This document shows, in pieces, positions 8,621-18,308 of a DNA stretch of 64,000 bases (the first letter of the stretch is position 1; each line of letters begins with the position of its first letter). This DNA is from Paraburkholderia metrosideri (lineage in GTDB: Bacteria > Pseudomonadota > Gammaproteobacteria > Burkholderiales > Burkholderiaceae). The notes beneath the pieces were generated by a model. The model was not told where the DNA came from. It worked only from the letters and a program-made list of their open reading frames with translations, and did no database searches. Position numbers and translations under genes: made by a program. The stretch spans positions 124,001 through 188,000 of the forward strand of contig NZ_CAJHCP010000001.1 of assembly GCF_904848625.1 (NCBI RefSeq), read 5' to 3'.

Positions 8621-10554
8621 CGGGGCGCGGCGCGTTCGTCAGGCTGGCCGCGGGTTGGGCGCGTGCTGTGCGGGTGGCGTCATTGGTGCTCTTGACGTAC
8701 TCGTGCGCCGTCATCGCCGACGATAACCACGGCATCGTCTCGCCTTCCTCTGCTGACGACCTTGCGCCCTCCACGATGGAGAGCGACGTCCATCTGTTCA
8801 CGATCCAGAAAGACGGCTCGATCGAAGAGCACGACGACACGGTACTGCGGGCCAACACGACCAGCGGCGTCGACGATATCGCGCAACGCTACGTGTGGTT
8901 CAACAAGGACATCGAGCAGGTGCAACTGCTCAGCGCGGAAACCGTCGATCCGAACGGCGTCGTGCATCCGGTCGGGCCCGAGGCGATCCGCGACGTGCAG
9001 GAGCCGCGCTCGGCCGGCGCGCCGAGTTTCGAGGACGGCGTGCTGCGCACGGTGATCTTCCCCGGCGTGGAGCCGGGCTCGCGCGTGCATCTGGCGTTCC
9101 GGAAGACGCGCACCAAGCCGTTGCAGGCGGGCACCTTCGCGTACCTCGTCGAGCCGACTCGCGACCCTGTCGAGATGCAGCGCCTGATCTTCGATCTGCC
9201 CGCCGAGGTTCCGCTTTACGCCGACGCGCGCGGCTATGTCGCGAGGCCGCCGGTCACGGCCAACGGCCGCACCCGCTATGAGTTCGACTACAGCCACGGT
9301 CCCTACGCGCCGCTCGAAGCGGGCGCGGTCGGCTATGCGAACTGGGGCGACCGGCTGATGGTGTCGACGGTGCCGGATTTCGCGAGCTTCGCCGCGCGTT
9401 ATCGCGGGCCGGCAATCGACCCGACGATGAACGATCCCGCCATCGTCCAGCTTGCGCAGACGTTGACCGCCAACGCCGCCGACCCGCGCACGAAAGCCCG
9501 GCTGCTGTACGACTGGATGCGTATGAATATTCGCTACGTGGCGTTGTTTCTCGGCGAGACGGCGGCGATCCCGCACAAGGCGGTGGACATCCTGCGTAAC
9601 CGGTACGGCGACTGCAAGGACCACGTCGCGCTGTATAGCGCGTTGCTGGCGGCGGTCGGCATCCGCAGCGAGGCGGTGTTGCTGAATCTCGGGCCGTACT
9701 ACAGCCTGCCTGACGTGCCCGGTTACGGGGCGAGCGCGATCAATCACGCGATCGTGTGGATTCCCGACCTGTCGTTATTCGCCGATACGACCGCGGGCGG
9801 CACCGGCTTCGGCTATCTGCCGGTGGCCGTGATGGACCGTCCGGTGCTGCTGGTGGACGACGGCGTGCTGTCACGCACGCCCGCCACCCAATCGCGTGAG
9901 CGCTCGGCGCGCGTGCAGATCGACGTCGACGAGAGCGGCGCGGCCCACTACGCGTATCGCGTCGAGGACGCCGGGTTTACCGCCGAAATCGAGCGCAATA
10001 CGTTCCGGCGGTCGACCCGGCAGCGCATCCAGCAGATCGCGGCGAACCGTCTGTTGCTGACGGGATTTCATGGCACCGCGCAATTGCGTACCGACGACGT
10101 GAACGCGACTGACGGTCCCTTTGCGACAACGATGCAGGGAGACGTCGCGCACTTCGTGTGGAAGGACGGCACGACGGCGGTGCCCACCTTGACGAGCTTC
10201 TCTGGCGGAATGGGATCGCAGGTCCAGGGATGGCTTGCCGAGCCTGCCCGGACGCAGGCGTGGGCCTGCATCGGCGGAGAGTTTGATGAGACGCTGGAGA
10301 TGACGCTGCCGCGCTTTGTCCGCGTGACGGATTTACCGTCCGGCATGGCGGTGGAGGACCGCTTTCTGACCTTTTCGTCGCGCTATGTTTTCGATCCGGC
10401 GACGCGGGTGTTGCAGGTCAACCGGCAATTGCACGCGGCGTTCGGCCATCAGATGTGTTCAGCCGGGGAATTCGCCGACATGAAGGACGACCTCGTGCGG
10501 ATCGAGCGCGATCTCGACGCCGAACTGGTGGTGAAGGTGGCGAATCCGAAGTAG
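8617..10554 (+). CDS. exported DUF3857/transglutaminase-like protein
   Basis: From the ATG at 8617 the product has 645 residues. An N-terminal hydrophobic segment (about 10-33, ending near CAVIADD) looks like a signal peptide. A DUF3857-type beta domain follows (about 45-270). The transglutaminase-like core comes next: YGDCKDH near residue 332, with the histidine in INHAIVW and the aspartate in FADTTA completing a Cys-His-Asp triad. The C-terminal third resembles DUF2140/DUF3858-like beta modules. It is probably periplasmic or membrane-anchored, but its substrate is unknown. The frame is open upstream to 8347, but that part overlaps the AraC remnant. Confidence 0.82.
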   Translation: MTGRGAFVRLAAGWARAVRVASLVLLTYSCAVIADDNHGIVSPSSADDLAPSTMESDVHLFTIQKDGSIEEHDDTVLRANTTSGVDDIAQRYVWFNKDIEQVQLLSAETVDPNGVVHPVGPEAIRDVQEPRSAGAPSFEDGVLRTVIFPGVEPGSRVHLAFRKTRTKPLQAGTFAYLVEPTRDPVEMQRLIFDLPAEVPLYADARGYVARPPVTANGRTRYEFDYSHGPYAPLEAGAVGYANWGDRLMVSTVPDFASFAARYRGPAIDPTMNDPAIVQLAQTLTANAADPRTKARLLYDWMRMNIRYVALFLGETAAIPHKAVDILRNRYGDCKDHVALYSALLAAVGIRSEAVLLNLGPYYSLPDVPGYGASAINHAIVWIPDLSLFADTTAGGTGFGYLPVAVMDRPVLLVDDGVLSRTPATQSRERSARVQIDVDESGAAHYAYRVEDAGFTAEIERNTFRRSTRQRIQQIAANRLLLTGFHGTAQLRTDDVNATDGPFATTMQGDVAHFVWKDGTTAVPTLTSFSGGMGSQVQGWLAEPARTQAWACIGGEFDETLEMTLPRFVRVTDLPSGMAVEDRFLTFSSRYVFDPATRVLQVNRQLHAAFGHQMCSAGEFADMKDDLVRIERDLDAELVVKVANPK

Positions 10555-10582
10555 TGCGAGCGCGCTCACGTAGCGTGGCTTG

Positions 10583-10621
10583 AAAAAGACCCTGGCCCGC
10601 CCGCAGCCAGGGCCTCTTTTT
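10583..10621. terminator. bidirectional terminator between convergent genes
   Basis: A near-perfect inverted repeat around GACCCTGGC and GCCAGGGCCTC, with one small bulge. It is flanked by five As on the left and five Ts on the right, so it can end transcripts from both sides. It lies between the transglutaminase-like gene and the convergent LivK-type gene. Confidence 0.85.
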
Positions 10622-10638
10622 CACAACCCACCCTGAGC

Positions 10639-11790
10639 TTAACTGCCGCCCTTCGTCACGATCGGCACCCATACGCCGTTCTTCACCTGATACAGCGTGG
10701 ACGCGCCGCTCTTCAGTGCGCCGGTGTTGTCGAACGAAATCTTGCCGGTTACGCCGTCGTAATCGATCGCCTTCAACACCGGTCGATAGACCGCCGGCGA
10801 CGTCGATTTGGCCTGCTCCATCGCCTTGATCGCGACCCACGCACCGTCGTAGCCGAATGGCGCGTACGACAGGATATCCACGCCGAAACGCTTCTTGAAT
10901 TTCGCGGAAAAGTCCTTGCCGCCCGGCAATTGGGCGAGCGGGCGGCCGTATTCCCAGGCCATTGCGCCTTCCGCTGCGTCGCCGGCGAGCTTGATGAAGT
11001 CCGGATCCATCACGCCGCCGCCGCCCACCAGCTGCGCGTTGAGCCCCAACTGCTTCATCCGTCGTGCGAAGCCTGCGGCCTGGTTATCCAGTCCGCCGAA
11101 GAACACCAGGTCGGCATTGGTGCCCTTGATCTTGGTGATCTGCGTGCTGAAATCGACCGCGTGATTGTCGGTGTACTCATGCGCGACGATGTTGCCGCCG
11201 CGCGCTTTCACCGCTTTCTCGAATTCGTCCGCTTCGCCTTGGCCGAACGCGGTCCGGTCGTCGATGATCGCGATGCGTTTGGCTTTGCTCACGTCCACTG
11301 CGTACGTGCCGGCGTTGCCGGCGTTCTGCGCATCCGTGGAAATCACCATGAAGGTGTTCGCGAAGCCGCGTCCGGTAATGATCGGATTGGTCGCGGCCGG
11401 GTCGATCACCGGAATGCCGGCCTGTTCGTACACTTGCGACGCGGGAATTGTCGTACCCGAATTGAAGTGGCCCACCACCACCGCGACGCCCGAATCGACC
11501 AGTTTCTGCGCCGCCTGCACGCCGATGCGCGGGTCGGCCTGATCGTCCTCGGAGACGATCTGGAACACCGCGACCTTGTCGCCGATCTTGATCTTCTGCG
11601 CGTTGGCTTCGTCGATCGCGAGCTGGACGCCGTTCTCCAGATCCTTGCCGTAGCCCGCGTTGGCGCCCGTCAGCGGCGCGGCGAAACCGATCTTGACGGG
11701 CAGGTCGTCGGCGAAGCTGGCTGGCGGCGCAACGGCGAACAGGGCGCCCACTAACAGGGCAAGCGGTTTCAGCGTGTAGCGAAGACTCAT
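10639..11790 (-). CDS. branched-chain amino acid ABC transporter, substrate-binding protein
   Basis: A 383-residue type I periplasmic binding protein of the LivK/LivJ family. A signal peptide (about residues 1-26, ending near ASFA) is followed by KIGFAAPLTGANAGYGKDLENG, the typical opening of LivK-like proteins. Later segments such as VVVGHFNSGTTIPAS and VIDPAATNP line the ligand cleft in the family. It probably binds leucine, isoleucine, valine or a related amino acid. The ATG at 11790 has a GGAGAG ribosome binding site; the frame extends to 11892 but that part is not conserved-looking. No permease or ATPase genes are adjacent, so it is an orphan binding protein here. Confidence 0.92.
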   Translation of the reverse strand: MSLRYTLKPLALLVGALFAVAPPASFADDLPVKIGFAAPLTGANAGYGKDLENGVQLAIDEANAQKIKIGDKVAVFQIVSEDDQADPRIGVQAAQKLVDSGVAVVVGHFNSGTTIPASQVYEQAGIPVIDPAATNPIITGRGFANTFMVISTDAQNAGNAGTYAVDVSKAKRIAIIDDRTAFGQGEADEFEKAVKARGGNIVAHEYTDNHAVDFSTQITKIKGTNADLVFFGGLDNQAAGFARRMKQLGLNAQLVGGGGVMDPDFIKLAGDAAEGAMAWEYGRPLAQLPGGKDFSAKFKKRFGVDILSYAPFGYDGAWVAIKAMEQAKSTSPAVYRPVLKAIDYDGVTGKISFDNTGALKSGASTLYQVKNGVWVPIVTKGGS

Positions 11791-12187
11791 GGTCTCTCCT
11801 TCCATCGACAGTTTCAGGGTGTGAAAGCGGCAAGGCGGTAACGCTGGGTCGATGCGCGAGTCGGGGCGAGGTCGGCGGTTCGTCGCGCACATCGAGAGCC
11901 TACGGATGATCGGTCGCCATAAACAATGGTGGAATACGCGCAGTCTTCTAGCGTCGCCGGGTGACGTTTATTGGCATCACGCGACGGTCAATCTGGCGCG
12001 AATATAGAAAGCCAATTTGCCGTCGTCTTGGCAATTCGAGGCGCTTTGAATGAGCATTTCGGCATAGGGTGCACGGCGTGGCTGCGGGCAGACTGGCGGC
12101 CGCATGCGGGGAGTGTGGATTGCGGCACATGCTTAAGAAGCGTGGCGGGGGCGGGGGCCTGCGGGGGATGAGCGGATGACGAGGTAA
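11791..12187. other. intergenic region upstream of the LivK-type gene
   Basis: About 400 bases with no supported gene. Short frames on both strands lack conserved features. The part next to 11790 must hold the promoter for the minus-strand LivK-type gene, but I cannot point to convincing -35/-10 boxes. Confidence 0.45.
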
Positions 12188-12213
12188 GGGGGGCGGTGGT
12201 GGGGGGCGGGGGG
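12188..12213 (+). other. G-rich tract with quadruplex potential
   Basis: Runs of six, two, two, six and six Gs are separated by single bases. The three six-base runs provide enough GGG units for an intramolecular G-quadruplex. It lies just upstream of the purine-rich repeat tract in a non-coding gap. Confidence 0.5.
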
Positions 12214-12295
12214 ATTGCGCGAGTAGTGCCGGAGTAGTGCGGAAGTAAAGCGGACTTAGCGCGGGAGTAGAGCGAGGGTAACGAAAGTAACGAGG

Positions 12296-12452
12296 GTATG
12301 AGGGGTATGAGCGACGAGGGACGAGGGGGACGAGGGGGGACGAGGGACGAGGGGTACGAGGGACGAGGGGGACGAGGGGGGACGAGGGACGAGGGGTACG
12401 AGGGGTACGAGGGACGAGGGTGCGAGGGGACGAGGGGACGAGGGGACGAGAG
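12296..12452. repeat. purine-rich tandem repeat (GACGAGGG-like, 42-base period)
   Basis: The plus strand consists almost entirely of GACGAGGG and GTACGAGG variants. A 42-base unit is repeated exactly twice in tandem (12315-12356 and 12357-12398), followed by shorter degraded copies of GACGAGGG to about 12452. Nearly all plus-strand bases are purine, broken by regularly spaced C or T. Frames through it give Arg/Gly- or Pro/Ser-rich strings with no start signal. It is most likely a non-coding minisatellite. Confidence 0.85.
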
Positions 12453-12581
12453 ATACGAAGCTAACGCCGCGCGCGAGCGCAGCGCCAATCACGGCGCACT
12501 CGCGGAACCCTGTCCGCGCGAGTGCGCCTGAAACACATCGCTGGTTTTACGGTCCAGCGTCGAAGCGTGAGTCCGCTGCTT

Positions 12582-13043
12582 TCAGTGTTCGCCTTGCTGA
12601 CGCAACAACTCTTCACGCAGACGCAGCAACGGTGCTTTGGTTTCGTCGTCGGCCCACGTGTCGAGATCGTCGATCGCGCGCTGGCAGCCGTCGAGCACCA
12701 GGTCGAGATCGACGGGCACGCCGTTGTTCAGCGCGAATTCGATAGTCTCCGCGAACTGCTGGCACTCGTCCTCGCCGTACGAGATGTCGAGATTGTCGGC
12801 GATCACTTCGGCGATATTGCTGCGCGCCTTGTCGTCCGCCGTCACCATCTCGACGATGCCGCGTGCCACGGCCGGCGAGTAGTACAACGCGATGTCGAGC
12901 CATTGCGCGGGATCGAAGTCGGCCTGGTCGAACTGGTTCTCGAAATACTCGATCGCTTCCTGTTCGTGCGCTTCGTCGGCGTCGACGCTCATGCACAACT
13001 GCTCAAAAAATTCTTCCCGCTCACTGCGGATATAACCGTCCAT
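12582..13043 (-). CDS. conserved acidic hypothetical protein
   Basis: A 153-residue acidic protein from the ATG at 13043. It is rich in Glu and Asp, with EREEFFEQLCMSVDADEAHE at the start and repeated helical segments such as FENQFDQADFDPAQWLDIAL. There is no signal peptide or membrane segment, so it is cytoplasmic. The frame is open to 13133, but the extension is Arg/Pro-rich and unlike the rest. Codon use is typical of the genome, which supports a real gene. I recognise no named domain, and its function is unknown. It lies alone between two repeat tracts. Confidence 0.8.
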   Translation of the reverse strand: MDGYIRSEREEFFEQLCMSVDADEAHEQEAIEYFENQFDQADFDPAQWLDIALYYSPAVARGIVEMVTADDKARSNIAEVIADNLDISYGEDECQQFAETIEFALNNGVPVDLDLVLDGCQRAIDDLDTWADDETKAPLLRLREELLRQQGEH

Positions 13044-13335
13044 CGATGCCTCGTCTGCTGAATTCTGCGGAATGCCTGATGCGTAAGAAATGCGATGTGG
13101 AGGGGGCAGGCGCCTCGTCCACGCGGCACGCATTATAGGACGGCTGGCTGACTATCAAGGCGCCGGCTGTCCGTTCAGTGACGTGGCGTATCCGCGGAAC
13201 GCCATCGAAGCCACGCGCAAAGGCGTGATACCCGCGCGCGTAACGGGCGGGCGGGGGCGGGTGGCGAGCGCCGCAAAAGTCGCGGTCCGCGACGCGGCCT
13301 GGACAGAACGCGACTGCCCGGGTTTGATCGGAATT

Positions 13336-13356
13336 GAGCATCGAGCATCGAGCATC
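13336..13356 (+). repeat. three tandem GAGCATC heptamers
   Basis: Three exact copies of GAGCATC lie at 13336-13342, 13343-13349 and 13350-13356, four bases before the large hexanucleotide array begins. Confidence 0.85.
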
Positions 13357-13359
13357 GAC

Positions 13360-13587
13360 TGCGACCGCGACCGCGACCGCGACCGCGACCGCAACTGCAA
13401 CTGCAACTGCAACTGCGACCGCAACTGCAACTGCGACCGCGACCGCGACTGCAACTGCAACTGCAACTGCAACTGCAACTGCAACTGCGACCGCGACTGC
13501 AACTGCAACCGCAACTGCAACCGCAACCGCAACCGCAACCGCAACCGCAACCGCAACCGCAACCGCAACCGCAACCGCAACCGCAAC
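13360..13587. repeat. hexanucleotide tandem array, 38 units of YGCRAC
   Basis: Exactly 38 uninterrupted six-base units fit the pattern YGCRAC: TGCGAC, CGCGAC, CGCAAC and TGCAAC. Units are grouped, with CGCGAC at the left, TGCAAC in the middle and CGCAAC at the right. Such blocks suggest growth by slippage or unequal crossover with point changes. Because the unit is a multiple of three, every frame is open, giving dipeptide strings (Thr-Ala, Val-Ala, Arg-Leu and similar) that are artefacts of the repeat. It sits in the gap between the acidic protein gene and pdxY, downstream of pdxY. Confidence 0.95.
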
Positions 13588-13631
13588 CGCGCACCGACCG
13601 CCACTGCCCAGGATTGATCGCAACCCGCGCG

Positions 13632-14498
13632 CTACGCTGTCTCCGCGACCCACGCGTCGAACCACTCGTGCGGCTGTGCAATCTCGCTCTGCGCGGCCAC
13701 CAGTTCGAGCTCGTACCGTCCAGCCTGCCAGGTCGTCTTGACCACCGCGTTCACCGCCGCCACCGTATGCTCGAACGCCGCGCGAACCGAATCGCCGAGC
13801 AGCGTGCGCGCAACGAACACCGCACTGGTCAGATCGCCGACCCCCACGGGCTGCCGCGCGAACGGATACAGCGGGCGCTGCGCCATCCATGCTTCGCGCT
13901 CGGTGACGACCAGCATGTTGAAGCGGTCGGCGAGACTGTTGCGATCCAGCAGATGCTTGACCAGCATCAGCTTCGGTCCGCGCGCGATCACCTCGCGGCA
14001 GGCGGCTACCGCTTCTTCCAGCGTTTCGATTTCACGGCCCACGAGACGTTGCAATTCGGTGTGGTTCGGCGCCATCGCGTCGGCGACCTCGGGCATGGTG
14101 CGCACGAGAAATTCCTGGATGCCCGGTTCGACCTTGCAGCCGGTCGCGGCGCCCATCACCGGATCGCAGAAATACCACGCGCGCGGATTGGCGGCCTTCA
14201 CCAGCTTGACGATTTCCACCACCGACTGTGCCTGTTCCGGCGTGCCCAGATAGCCCGACAGCACCGCGTCGCAACGCGGCAGCATGCCGATGGCGCCGAT
14301 GCCTTCGACCAGATCTTCCATCTGCGATGAGTCGATTGCGCTGCCGCTCCAGTGGCCATATTGCGTGTGATTCGAAAACTGTACGGTATTGAGCGGCCAC
14401 ACGTTGACGCCGAGCCGGCGCATTGGGAATACCGCAGCGCTATTGCCGGCGTGTCCGAAGACAACATGGGACTGGATGCTCAGAACGCTTTTTGTCAT
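13632..14498 (-). CDS. pdxY: pyridoxal kinase
   Basis: A 288-residue ribokinase-fold kinase that phosphorylates pyridoxal to pyridoxal 5'-phosphate in the B6 salvage pathway. The opening [22 protein letters not shown] is the hallmark of PdxY/PdxK. CDPVMG near residue 120 and the C-terminal [12 protein letters not shown] with the catalytic Asp of the GxGD motif are present. Length matches PdxY (about 287). The ATG at 14498 was preferred because family similarity starts immediately there; the frame is open to 14567. It is monocistronic in appearance. Confidence 0.96.
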   Translation of the reverse strand: MTKSVLSIQSHVVFGHAGNSAAVFPMRRLGVNVWPLNTVQFSNHTQYGHWSGSAIDSSQMEDLVEGIGAIGMLPRCDAVLSGYLGTPEQAQSVVEIVKLVKAANPRAWYFCDPVMGAATGCKVEPGIQEFLVRTMPEVADAMAPNHTELQRLVGREIETLEEAVAACREVIARGPKLMLVKHLLDRNSLADRFNMLVVTEREAWMAQRPLYPFARQPVGVGDLTSAVFVARTLLGDSVRAAFEHTVAAVNAVVKTTWQAGRYELELVAAQSEIAQPHEWFDAWVAETA

Positions 14499-14796
14499 GG
14501 TGTCGCTCGCGCCGGTGGGAGTGCGCGAATAAAGAGAACGGTAGGGTGCGCCGCGTTGACGAGCCACGATTGACTGGTCGTCCCACGCAACAGGACTGCT
14601 TCAGATGATGGTGCAGGAAAAATGCACGCTTTGCATCGTCAGGAAACAATACAGGAGTTTGACGCGCGCGAGTTGATCCGTCCCCGTGTTGTTGCGTCTA
14701 ACCATCAGATGCAAGAGGGGCGGGCGGGTTAGCGAAACAGCGGCGGCGAGCATTCCAGTCGGCGGGAGACGGCGCCCCGGAGCGCCTCGCGCGCGC
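14499..14796. other. intergenic region between pdxY and glgA
   Basis: About 300 bases upstream of pdxY and downstream of glgA. I see no gene and no convincing terminator. The pdxY promoter must lie near its right-hand start at 14498. Confidence 0.4.
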
Positions 14797-16257
14797 TTAG
14801 ATCAACTCGCGATACAGCGCCAGATAGCGCTCGGCAGACGCGCCCCAGCCGAAATCCTGACGCATCGCGCGGCGTTGCGTCGCCTTCCACTCGGTGCGCC
14901 GGTCGTAGAGCGCGAAGGCCCGGCGGATGGCCGCCGCCAGCCCCTTGGGTTCGAATCGTTCGAACACGAAACCGGTGGCGAGGTCGTCAGCGAGATTTTC
15001 CAGCGAGGCATCCGCGACCGTATCCGCGAGACCGCCGACGCAATGCACCAGCGGCAGTGAGCCATACGCGAGCGCATACAACTGCGTGAGTCCACACGGC
15101 TCGAAGCGCGACGGCACGGCGATCACATCGCTGCCCGCGACGATCGTATGCGCGAGCGTTTCATCGAAGCCCAGTTCGACCGCCACCGACTCCGGATGCG
15201 ACTGCGCGACGCGTTTCAAACCATTCTCCAACGCGGGATCGCCGGTGCCGAACACGACCAGTTGGCCGCCGTGCCTGATAATCTCGGGCACACCGCCTAG
15301 CAGCAGATCGAGGCCTTTCTGCTCAGTCAGGCGGCTGACGACGCCGAACAGCAGCGCGTCGCTTTTCTGCGCAAGGCCGAAGCGTTTTTGCAGTGCTTCC
15401 TTGCAGGCCGACTTGCCGGCAAGGCGCGTGGCGCTGTAGTGGGTGTCGAGCAGCGCGTCGTCGGTGGGGTTCCAGACGGCGTAGTCGACGCCGTTCAGGA
15501 TGCCGCTCAGATCGTGCGACCGGTGCCGCAGCAAGCCATCGAGCCCGCCGCCCTGCGACAGCGTCTGGATCTCGCGCGCATAAGTCGGGCTGACGGTCGT
15601 GATGCGGTCGCTATAAAAAAGGCCCGCTTTGAGAAACGACAGTTGTCCGTAGAACTCGATGCCGGAGATGTTGAAAAAGTCATCCGGCAAGCCGAGTTGG
15701 CCGAACTGATGCGCCGGAAACACGCCCTGATACGCGAGGTTGTGCACGGTGAAGACGCTGCGCGCGACGGGCCGGCCATGCTGACGTTCGGCCGCTTTCA
15801 GATAGGCCGGCGCGAGCCCCGCGTGCCAGTCATGCGCGTGGACGATCTGCGCCGACCACGCCGGATCCAGTTGCTGCGCGAGTTGCGCCGCGACCCAGCC
15901 GAGCAGCGCGAAACGCTGGGCGTTGTCGCCGTACGGCACATGCTCGTCGTTCAGATACGGATTGCCAGGCCGGTTGTACAGCGACTCGGCGCGGATCACG
16001 TAGACGACCAGACCGTTCGACGGCAGCGTGCCCCGTTCGACCGTGACCCCCGGCGTGTCGAAGCGGCGCCCCAGTTGTGCGACCGGATGCAGATCGGTCA
16101 AACCGGCCAGCACGGCTGGAAAGCCGGGCAGCAGCGCCCGCACATCGGCGCCGCGCTCGATCAGCGCGGGCGGCAACGCGCCCGCGACGTCGGCGAGACC
16201 GCCCGTTTTGAGCAGCGGATACAGCTCGCTTGCGACGTGCAACGCGCGAATCGTCAT
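14797..16257 (-). CDS. glgA: glycogen synthase (ADP-glucose)
   Basis: A 486-residue GT5 glucosyltransferase that extends alpha-1,4-glucan chains from ADP-glucose. The N-terminal ADP-glucose motif KTGGLADV lies near residue 17, as in all bacterial GlgA proteins. The segment HAHDWHAGLAP and the C-terminal SRFEPCGLTQLYALAYGSLP with the retaining-GT-B glutamates are intact. The ATG at 16257 gives the family N-terminus; the frame extends to 16353. It lies 244 bases downstream of glgC in the same direction, so the two form a glycogen synthesis unit. Confidence 0.96.
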   Translation of the reverse strand: MTIRALHVASELYPLLKTGGLADVAGALPPALIERGADVRALLPGFPAVLAGLTDLHPVAQLGRRFDTPGVTVERGTLPSNGLVVYVIRAESLYNRPGNPYLNDEHVPYGDNAQRFALLGWVAAQLAQQLDPAWSAQIVHAHDWHAGLAPAYLKAAERQHGRPVARSVFTVHNLAYQGVFPAHQFGQLGLPDDFFNISGIEFYGQLSFLKAGLFYSDRITTVSPTYAREIQTLSQGGGLDGLLRHRSHDLSGILNGVDYAVWNPTDDALLDTHYSATRLAGKSACKEALQKRFGLAQKSDALLFGVVSRLTEQKGLDLLLGGVPEIIRHGGQLVVFGTGDPALENGLKRVAQSHPESVAVELGFDETLAHTIVAGSDVIAVPSRFEPCGLTQLYALAYGSLPLVHCVGGLADTVADASLENLADDLATGFVFERFEPKGLAAAIRRAFALYDRRTEWKATQRRAMRQDFGWGASAERYLALYRELI

Positions 16258-16501
16258 AGGCCAGGTCTCACTCCGGTGGGTCGGTGGTGCTCGTTCAAAT
16301 GCAGCGTGTTCGGTGCGGTTTGTCGTTGTCGACAGCCGGTTGCAGGTGCTCACAGCCCGTTGCGGCGACGCGGCGATCTGCGTTGCGTGCGCAGCGTGCG
16401 CCGTGCGAAGCGTCGCCGGTGGCTGCCTTCATGCACGCAACCGGTGCATTGTCGCCGCTCGACAGCGAGCGGCCATGCCCGGTCAGCGAATCACGCGCGT
16501 G

Positions 16502-17767
16502 TTACTTCGACTTCGGCCGCAACGCCTCGGGCGTCACCAGCACGACGCCGTCGTCGGTGCGATAGAAGCGTTCGGCATCCGCAACCGGATCTTCGCCGAT
16601 CACCGTGCCGTCCGGTATCGCGCAGCCGCGGTCGATCACCACCTTCTGCAACCGGCAACTCGCGCCGACCGTCACCTGCGGCAACAAGACTGCCTCATTG
16701 ATATTACAGAATGAACTCACTTTGACGTTCGACGACAACACCGAGCGCGAGATCTGCGACCCCGAGATCACACAGCCGCCGCAGACGATCAGATTGTTGC
16801 CCGAGCCCTGCAAGCCCTTCATATCGCGGACGAACTTGGCGGGCGGCAACTGCTCCTGATAAGTCCAGATCGGCCAGTTGCGGTCGTACAGATCGAGCGT
16901 AGGAATCGTGGACGCGAGGTCGAGATTGGCCGCCCAGTAGGCGTCGATCGTGCCGACATCACGCCAGTACGGCTCCACGCTAGGGTCCGACGACACGCAC
17001 GACATACTGAACGGATGCGCGATCGCCGTGCCCTGGGTGACGACGCGCGGCAGGATGTCCTTGCCGAAGTCGTGGTCGGTATCGATCGACGAAATGTTTT
17101 CTTCGAGCAGCGAATACAGGTAATCGGCATTGAACACGTAGATGCCCATGCTGGCGAGCGCGATGTCCGGGCGGCCGGGCATCGCGGGCGGGTCGGCGGG
17201 CTTTTCGACGAAACCGGTCACGCGGCGGTTTTCATCCACCGCCATCACGCCGAACGCGACCGCGTCCATGCGCGGCACCTCGATGCAACCGACCGTGCAG
17301 TCCGCGCCGCTCTCCGCGTGATCGGCGATCATCCGCGTGTAGTCCATCTTGTAGATGTGGTCGCCCGCCAGCACCACCACGTATTTCGGCCGGATCGAAC
17401 GGATGATGTCGAGATTCTGGAACACCGCGTCGGCGGTGCCGCGATACCAGTGGGCGCCTTCCACGCGCTGTTGCGCCGGCCACAGGTCGATGAATTCGCC
17501 AAATTCGCCGCGCAGGAAACTCCAGCCGCGCTGCATGTGGCGCAACAGCGAGTGCGCCTTGTACTGCGTGACCACCGCAATGCGCCGTATGCCGGAGTTC
17601 AGACAATTGGACAGCGCGAAGTCGATGATCCGGTATTTGCCGCCGAAGTGCACCGCGGGCTTCACGCGCTTGTTGGTGAGCGGCCCGAGCCGCGTGCCTC
17701 TGCCGCCTGCGAGGACGATGGCGAGGGTTGAGCGTTGCACATCGTTCAGCCGTGACGGGGTGTCCAT
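16502..17767 (-). CDS. glgC: glucose-1-phosphate adenylyltransferase
   Basis: A 421-residue ADP-glucose pyrophosphorylase, which makes ADP-glucose from ATP and glucose 1-phosphate and is the committed and usually allosteric step of glycogen synthesis. The nucleotide-binding motif [19 protein letters not shown] and the following [15 protein letters not shown] are exact family signatures. The C-terminal half has left-handed beta-helix-like repeats ([17 protein letters not shown]). I chose the ATG at 17767, which has GGAG six bases upstream, over the GTG at 17779. It is followed by glgA; no glgB, glgX or glgP lies in the window. Confidence 0.96.
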   Translation of the reverse strand: MDTPSRLNDVQRSTLAIVLAGGRGTRLGPLTNKRVKPAVHFGGKYRIIDFALSNCLNSGIRRIAVVTQYKAHSLLRHMQRGWSFLRGEFGEFIDLWPAQQRVEGAHWYRGTADAVFQNLDIIRSIRPKYVVVLAGDHIYKMDYTRMIADHAESGADCTVGCIEVPRMDAVAFGVMAVDENRRVTGFVEKPADPPAMPGRPDIALASMGIYVFNADYLYSLLEENISSIDTDHDFGKDILPRVVTQGTAIAHPFSMSCVSSDPSVEPYWRDVGTIDAYWAANLDLASTIPTLDLYDRNWPIWTYQEQLPPAKFVRDMKGLQGSGNNLIVCGGCVISGSQISRSVLSSNVKVSSFCNINEAVLLPQVTVGASCRLQKVVIDRGCAIPDGTVIGEDPVADAERFYRTDDGVVLVTPEALRPKSK

Positions 17768-18308
17768 GTCTGTCTCCACGATTAGTATGCCCCGGATGAT
17801 CTGGTTGTCTGCTGCTGGTCTCTTGGGTCTTTTCTGATCGATTGAATCGCCGGACCGCCGGACCGCCGGACCGCCGGTTCTGCGCCGATGATTCGTGCTG
17901 CCAGGCGGCTCGTCTTCGCGAACCCGTCAGGTAGTTCTAGCACCGAATTGCCGCGAGCGCGAAGCCCGAATTTTGCGCATGCATGCCCATCAACCCAATT
18001 GCAGACGATCGGCTGTTGCAGCGCGGTCATCCGTGCGGCGCGACACATAGACGGCAAGTTGGAGCGTCGCAATATGCGTGCCACCGCAGAAACGCGGAGG
18101 AAAGCGCGGTTGTGGCCGAAACGGCAGGGCGATCAGACGCCAGGGAGGCCGCCTGGGTGGATCGAAGAGAACACCGCGGCCCATGTCTGCCCGATTGGCG
18201 GCACGGTCTGGCGTGTGCGTCGTAGAATCGAGCGCTCCAGGCGTGCGCCGGACGGCCCACGCATTCTCCGCCGGTTCTTCGCAGCTTTATTTTTGCAAAA
18301 CATTCTCG
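17768..18308. other. intergenic region between divergent glgC and hydrolase gene
   Basis: These 541 bases separate divergent genes and should hold both promoters. The only distinct feature is a short tandem repeat near 17848-17878. Open frames here (for example 17888-18481 plus) overlap the hydrolase start and show no family features. Confidence 0.45.
17848..17878. repeat. short tandem repeat of CGCCGGAC
   Basis: Three exact copies of the octamer CGCCGGAC (17848-17871) plus a partial fourth copy. It lies about 80 bases upstream of the glgC start. Confidence 0.85.

Noticed and set aside
12256..12492. Pro/Ser/Leu-rich minus-strand frame over the purine repeats
   Set aside because: The composition follows directly from the repeated GACGAGGG unit; there is no convincing start or ribosome binding site.
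12296..13587. Possible CRISPR array
   Set aside because: The repeats are contiguous simple repeats without spacers, and no cas gene lies in the window.
13021..13890. Long frames through the hexanucleotide array encoding Val-Ala, Thr-Ala or Arg-Leu strings
   Set aside because: A six-base repeat without stops is open in every frame. The flanking parts overlap pdxY or the acidic protein gene in wrong frames.
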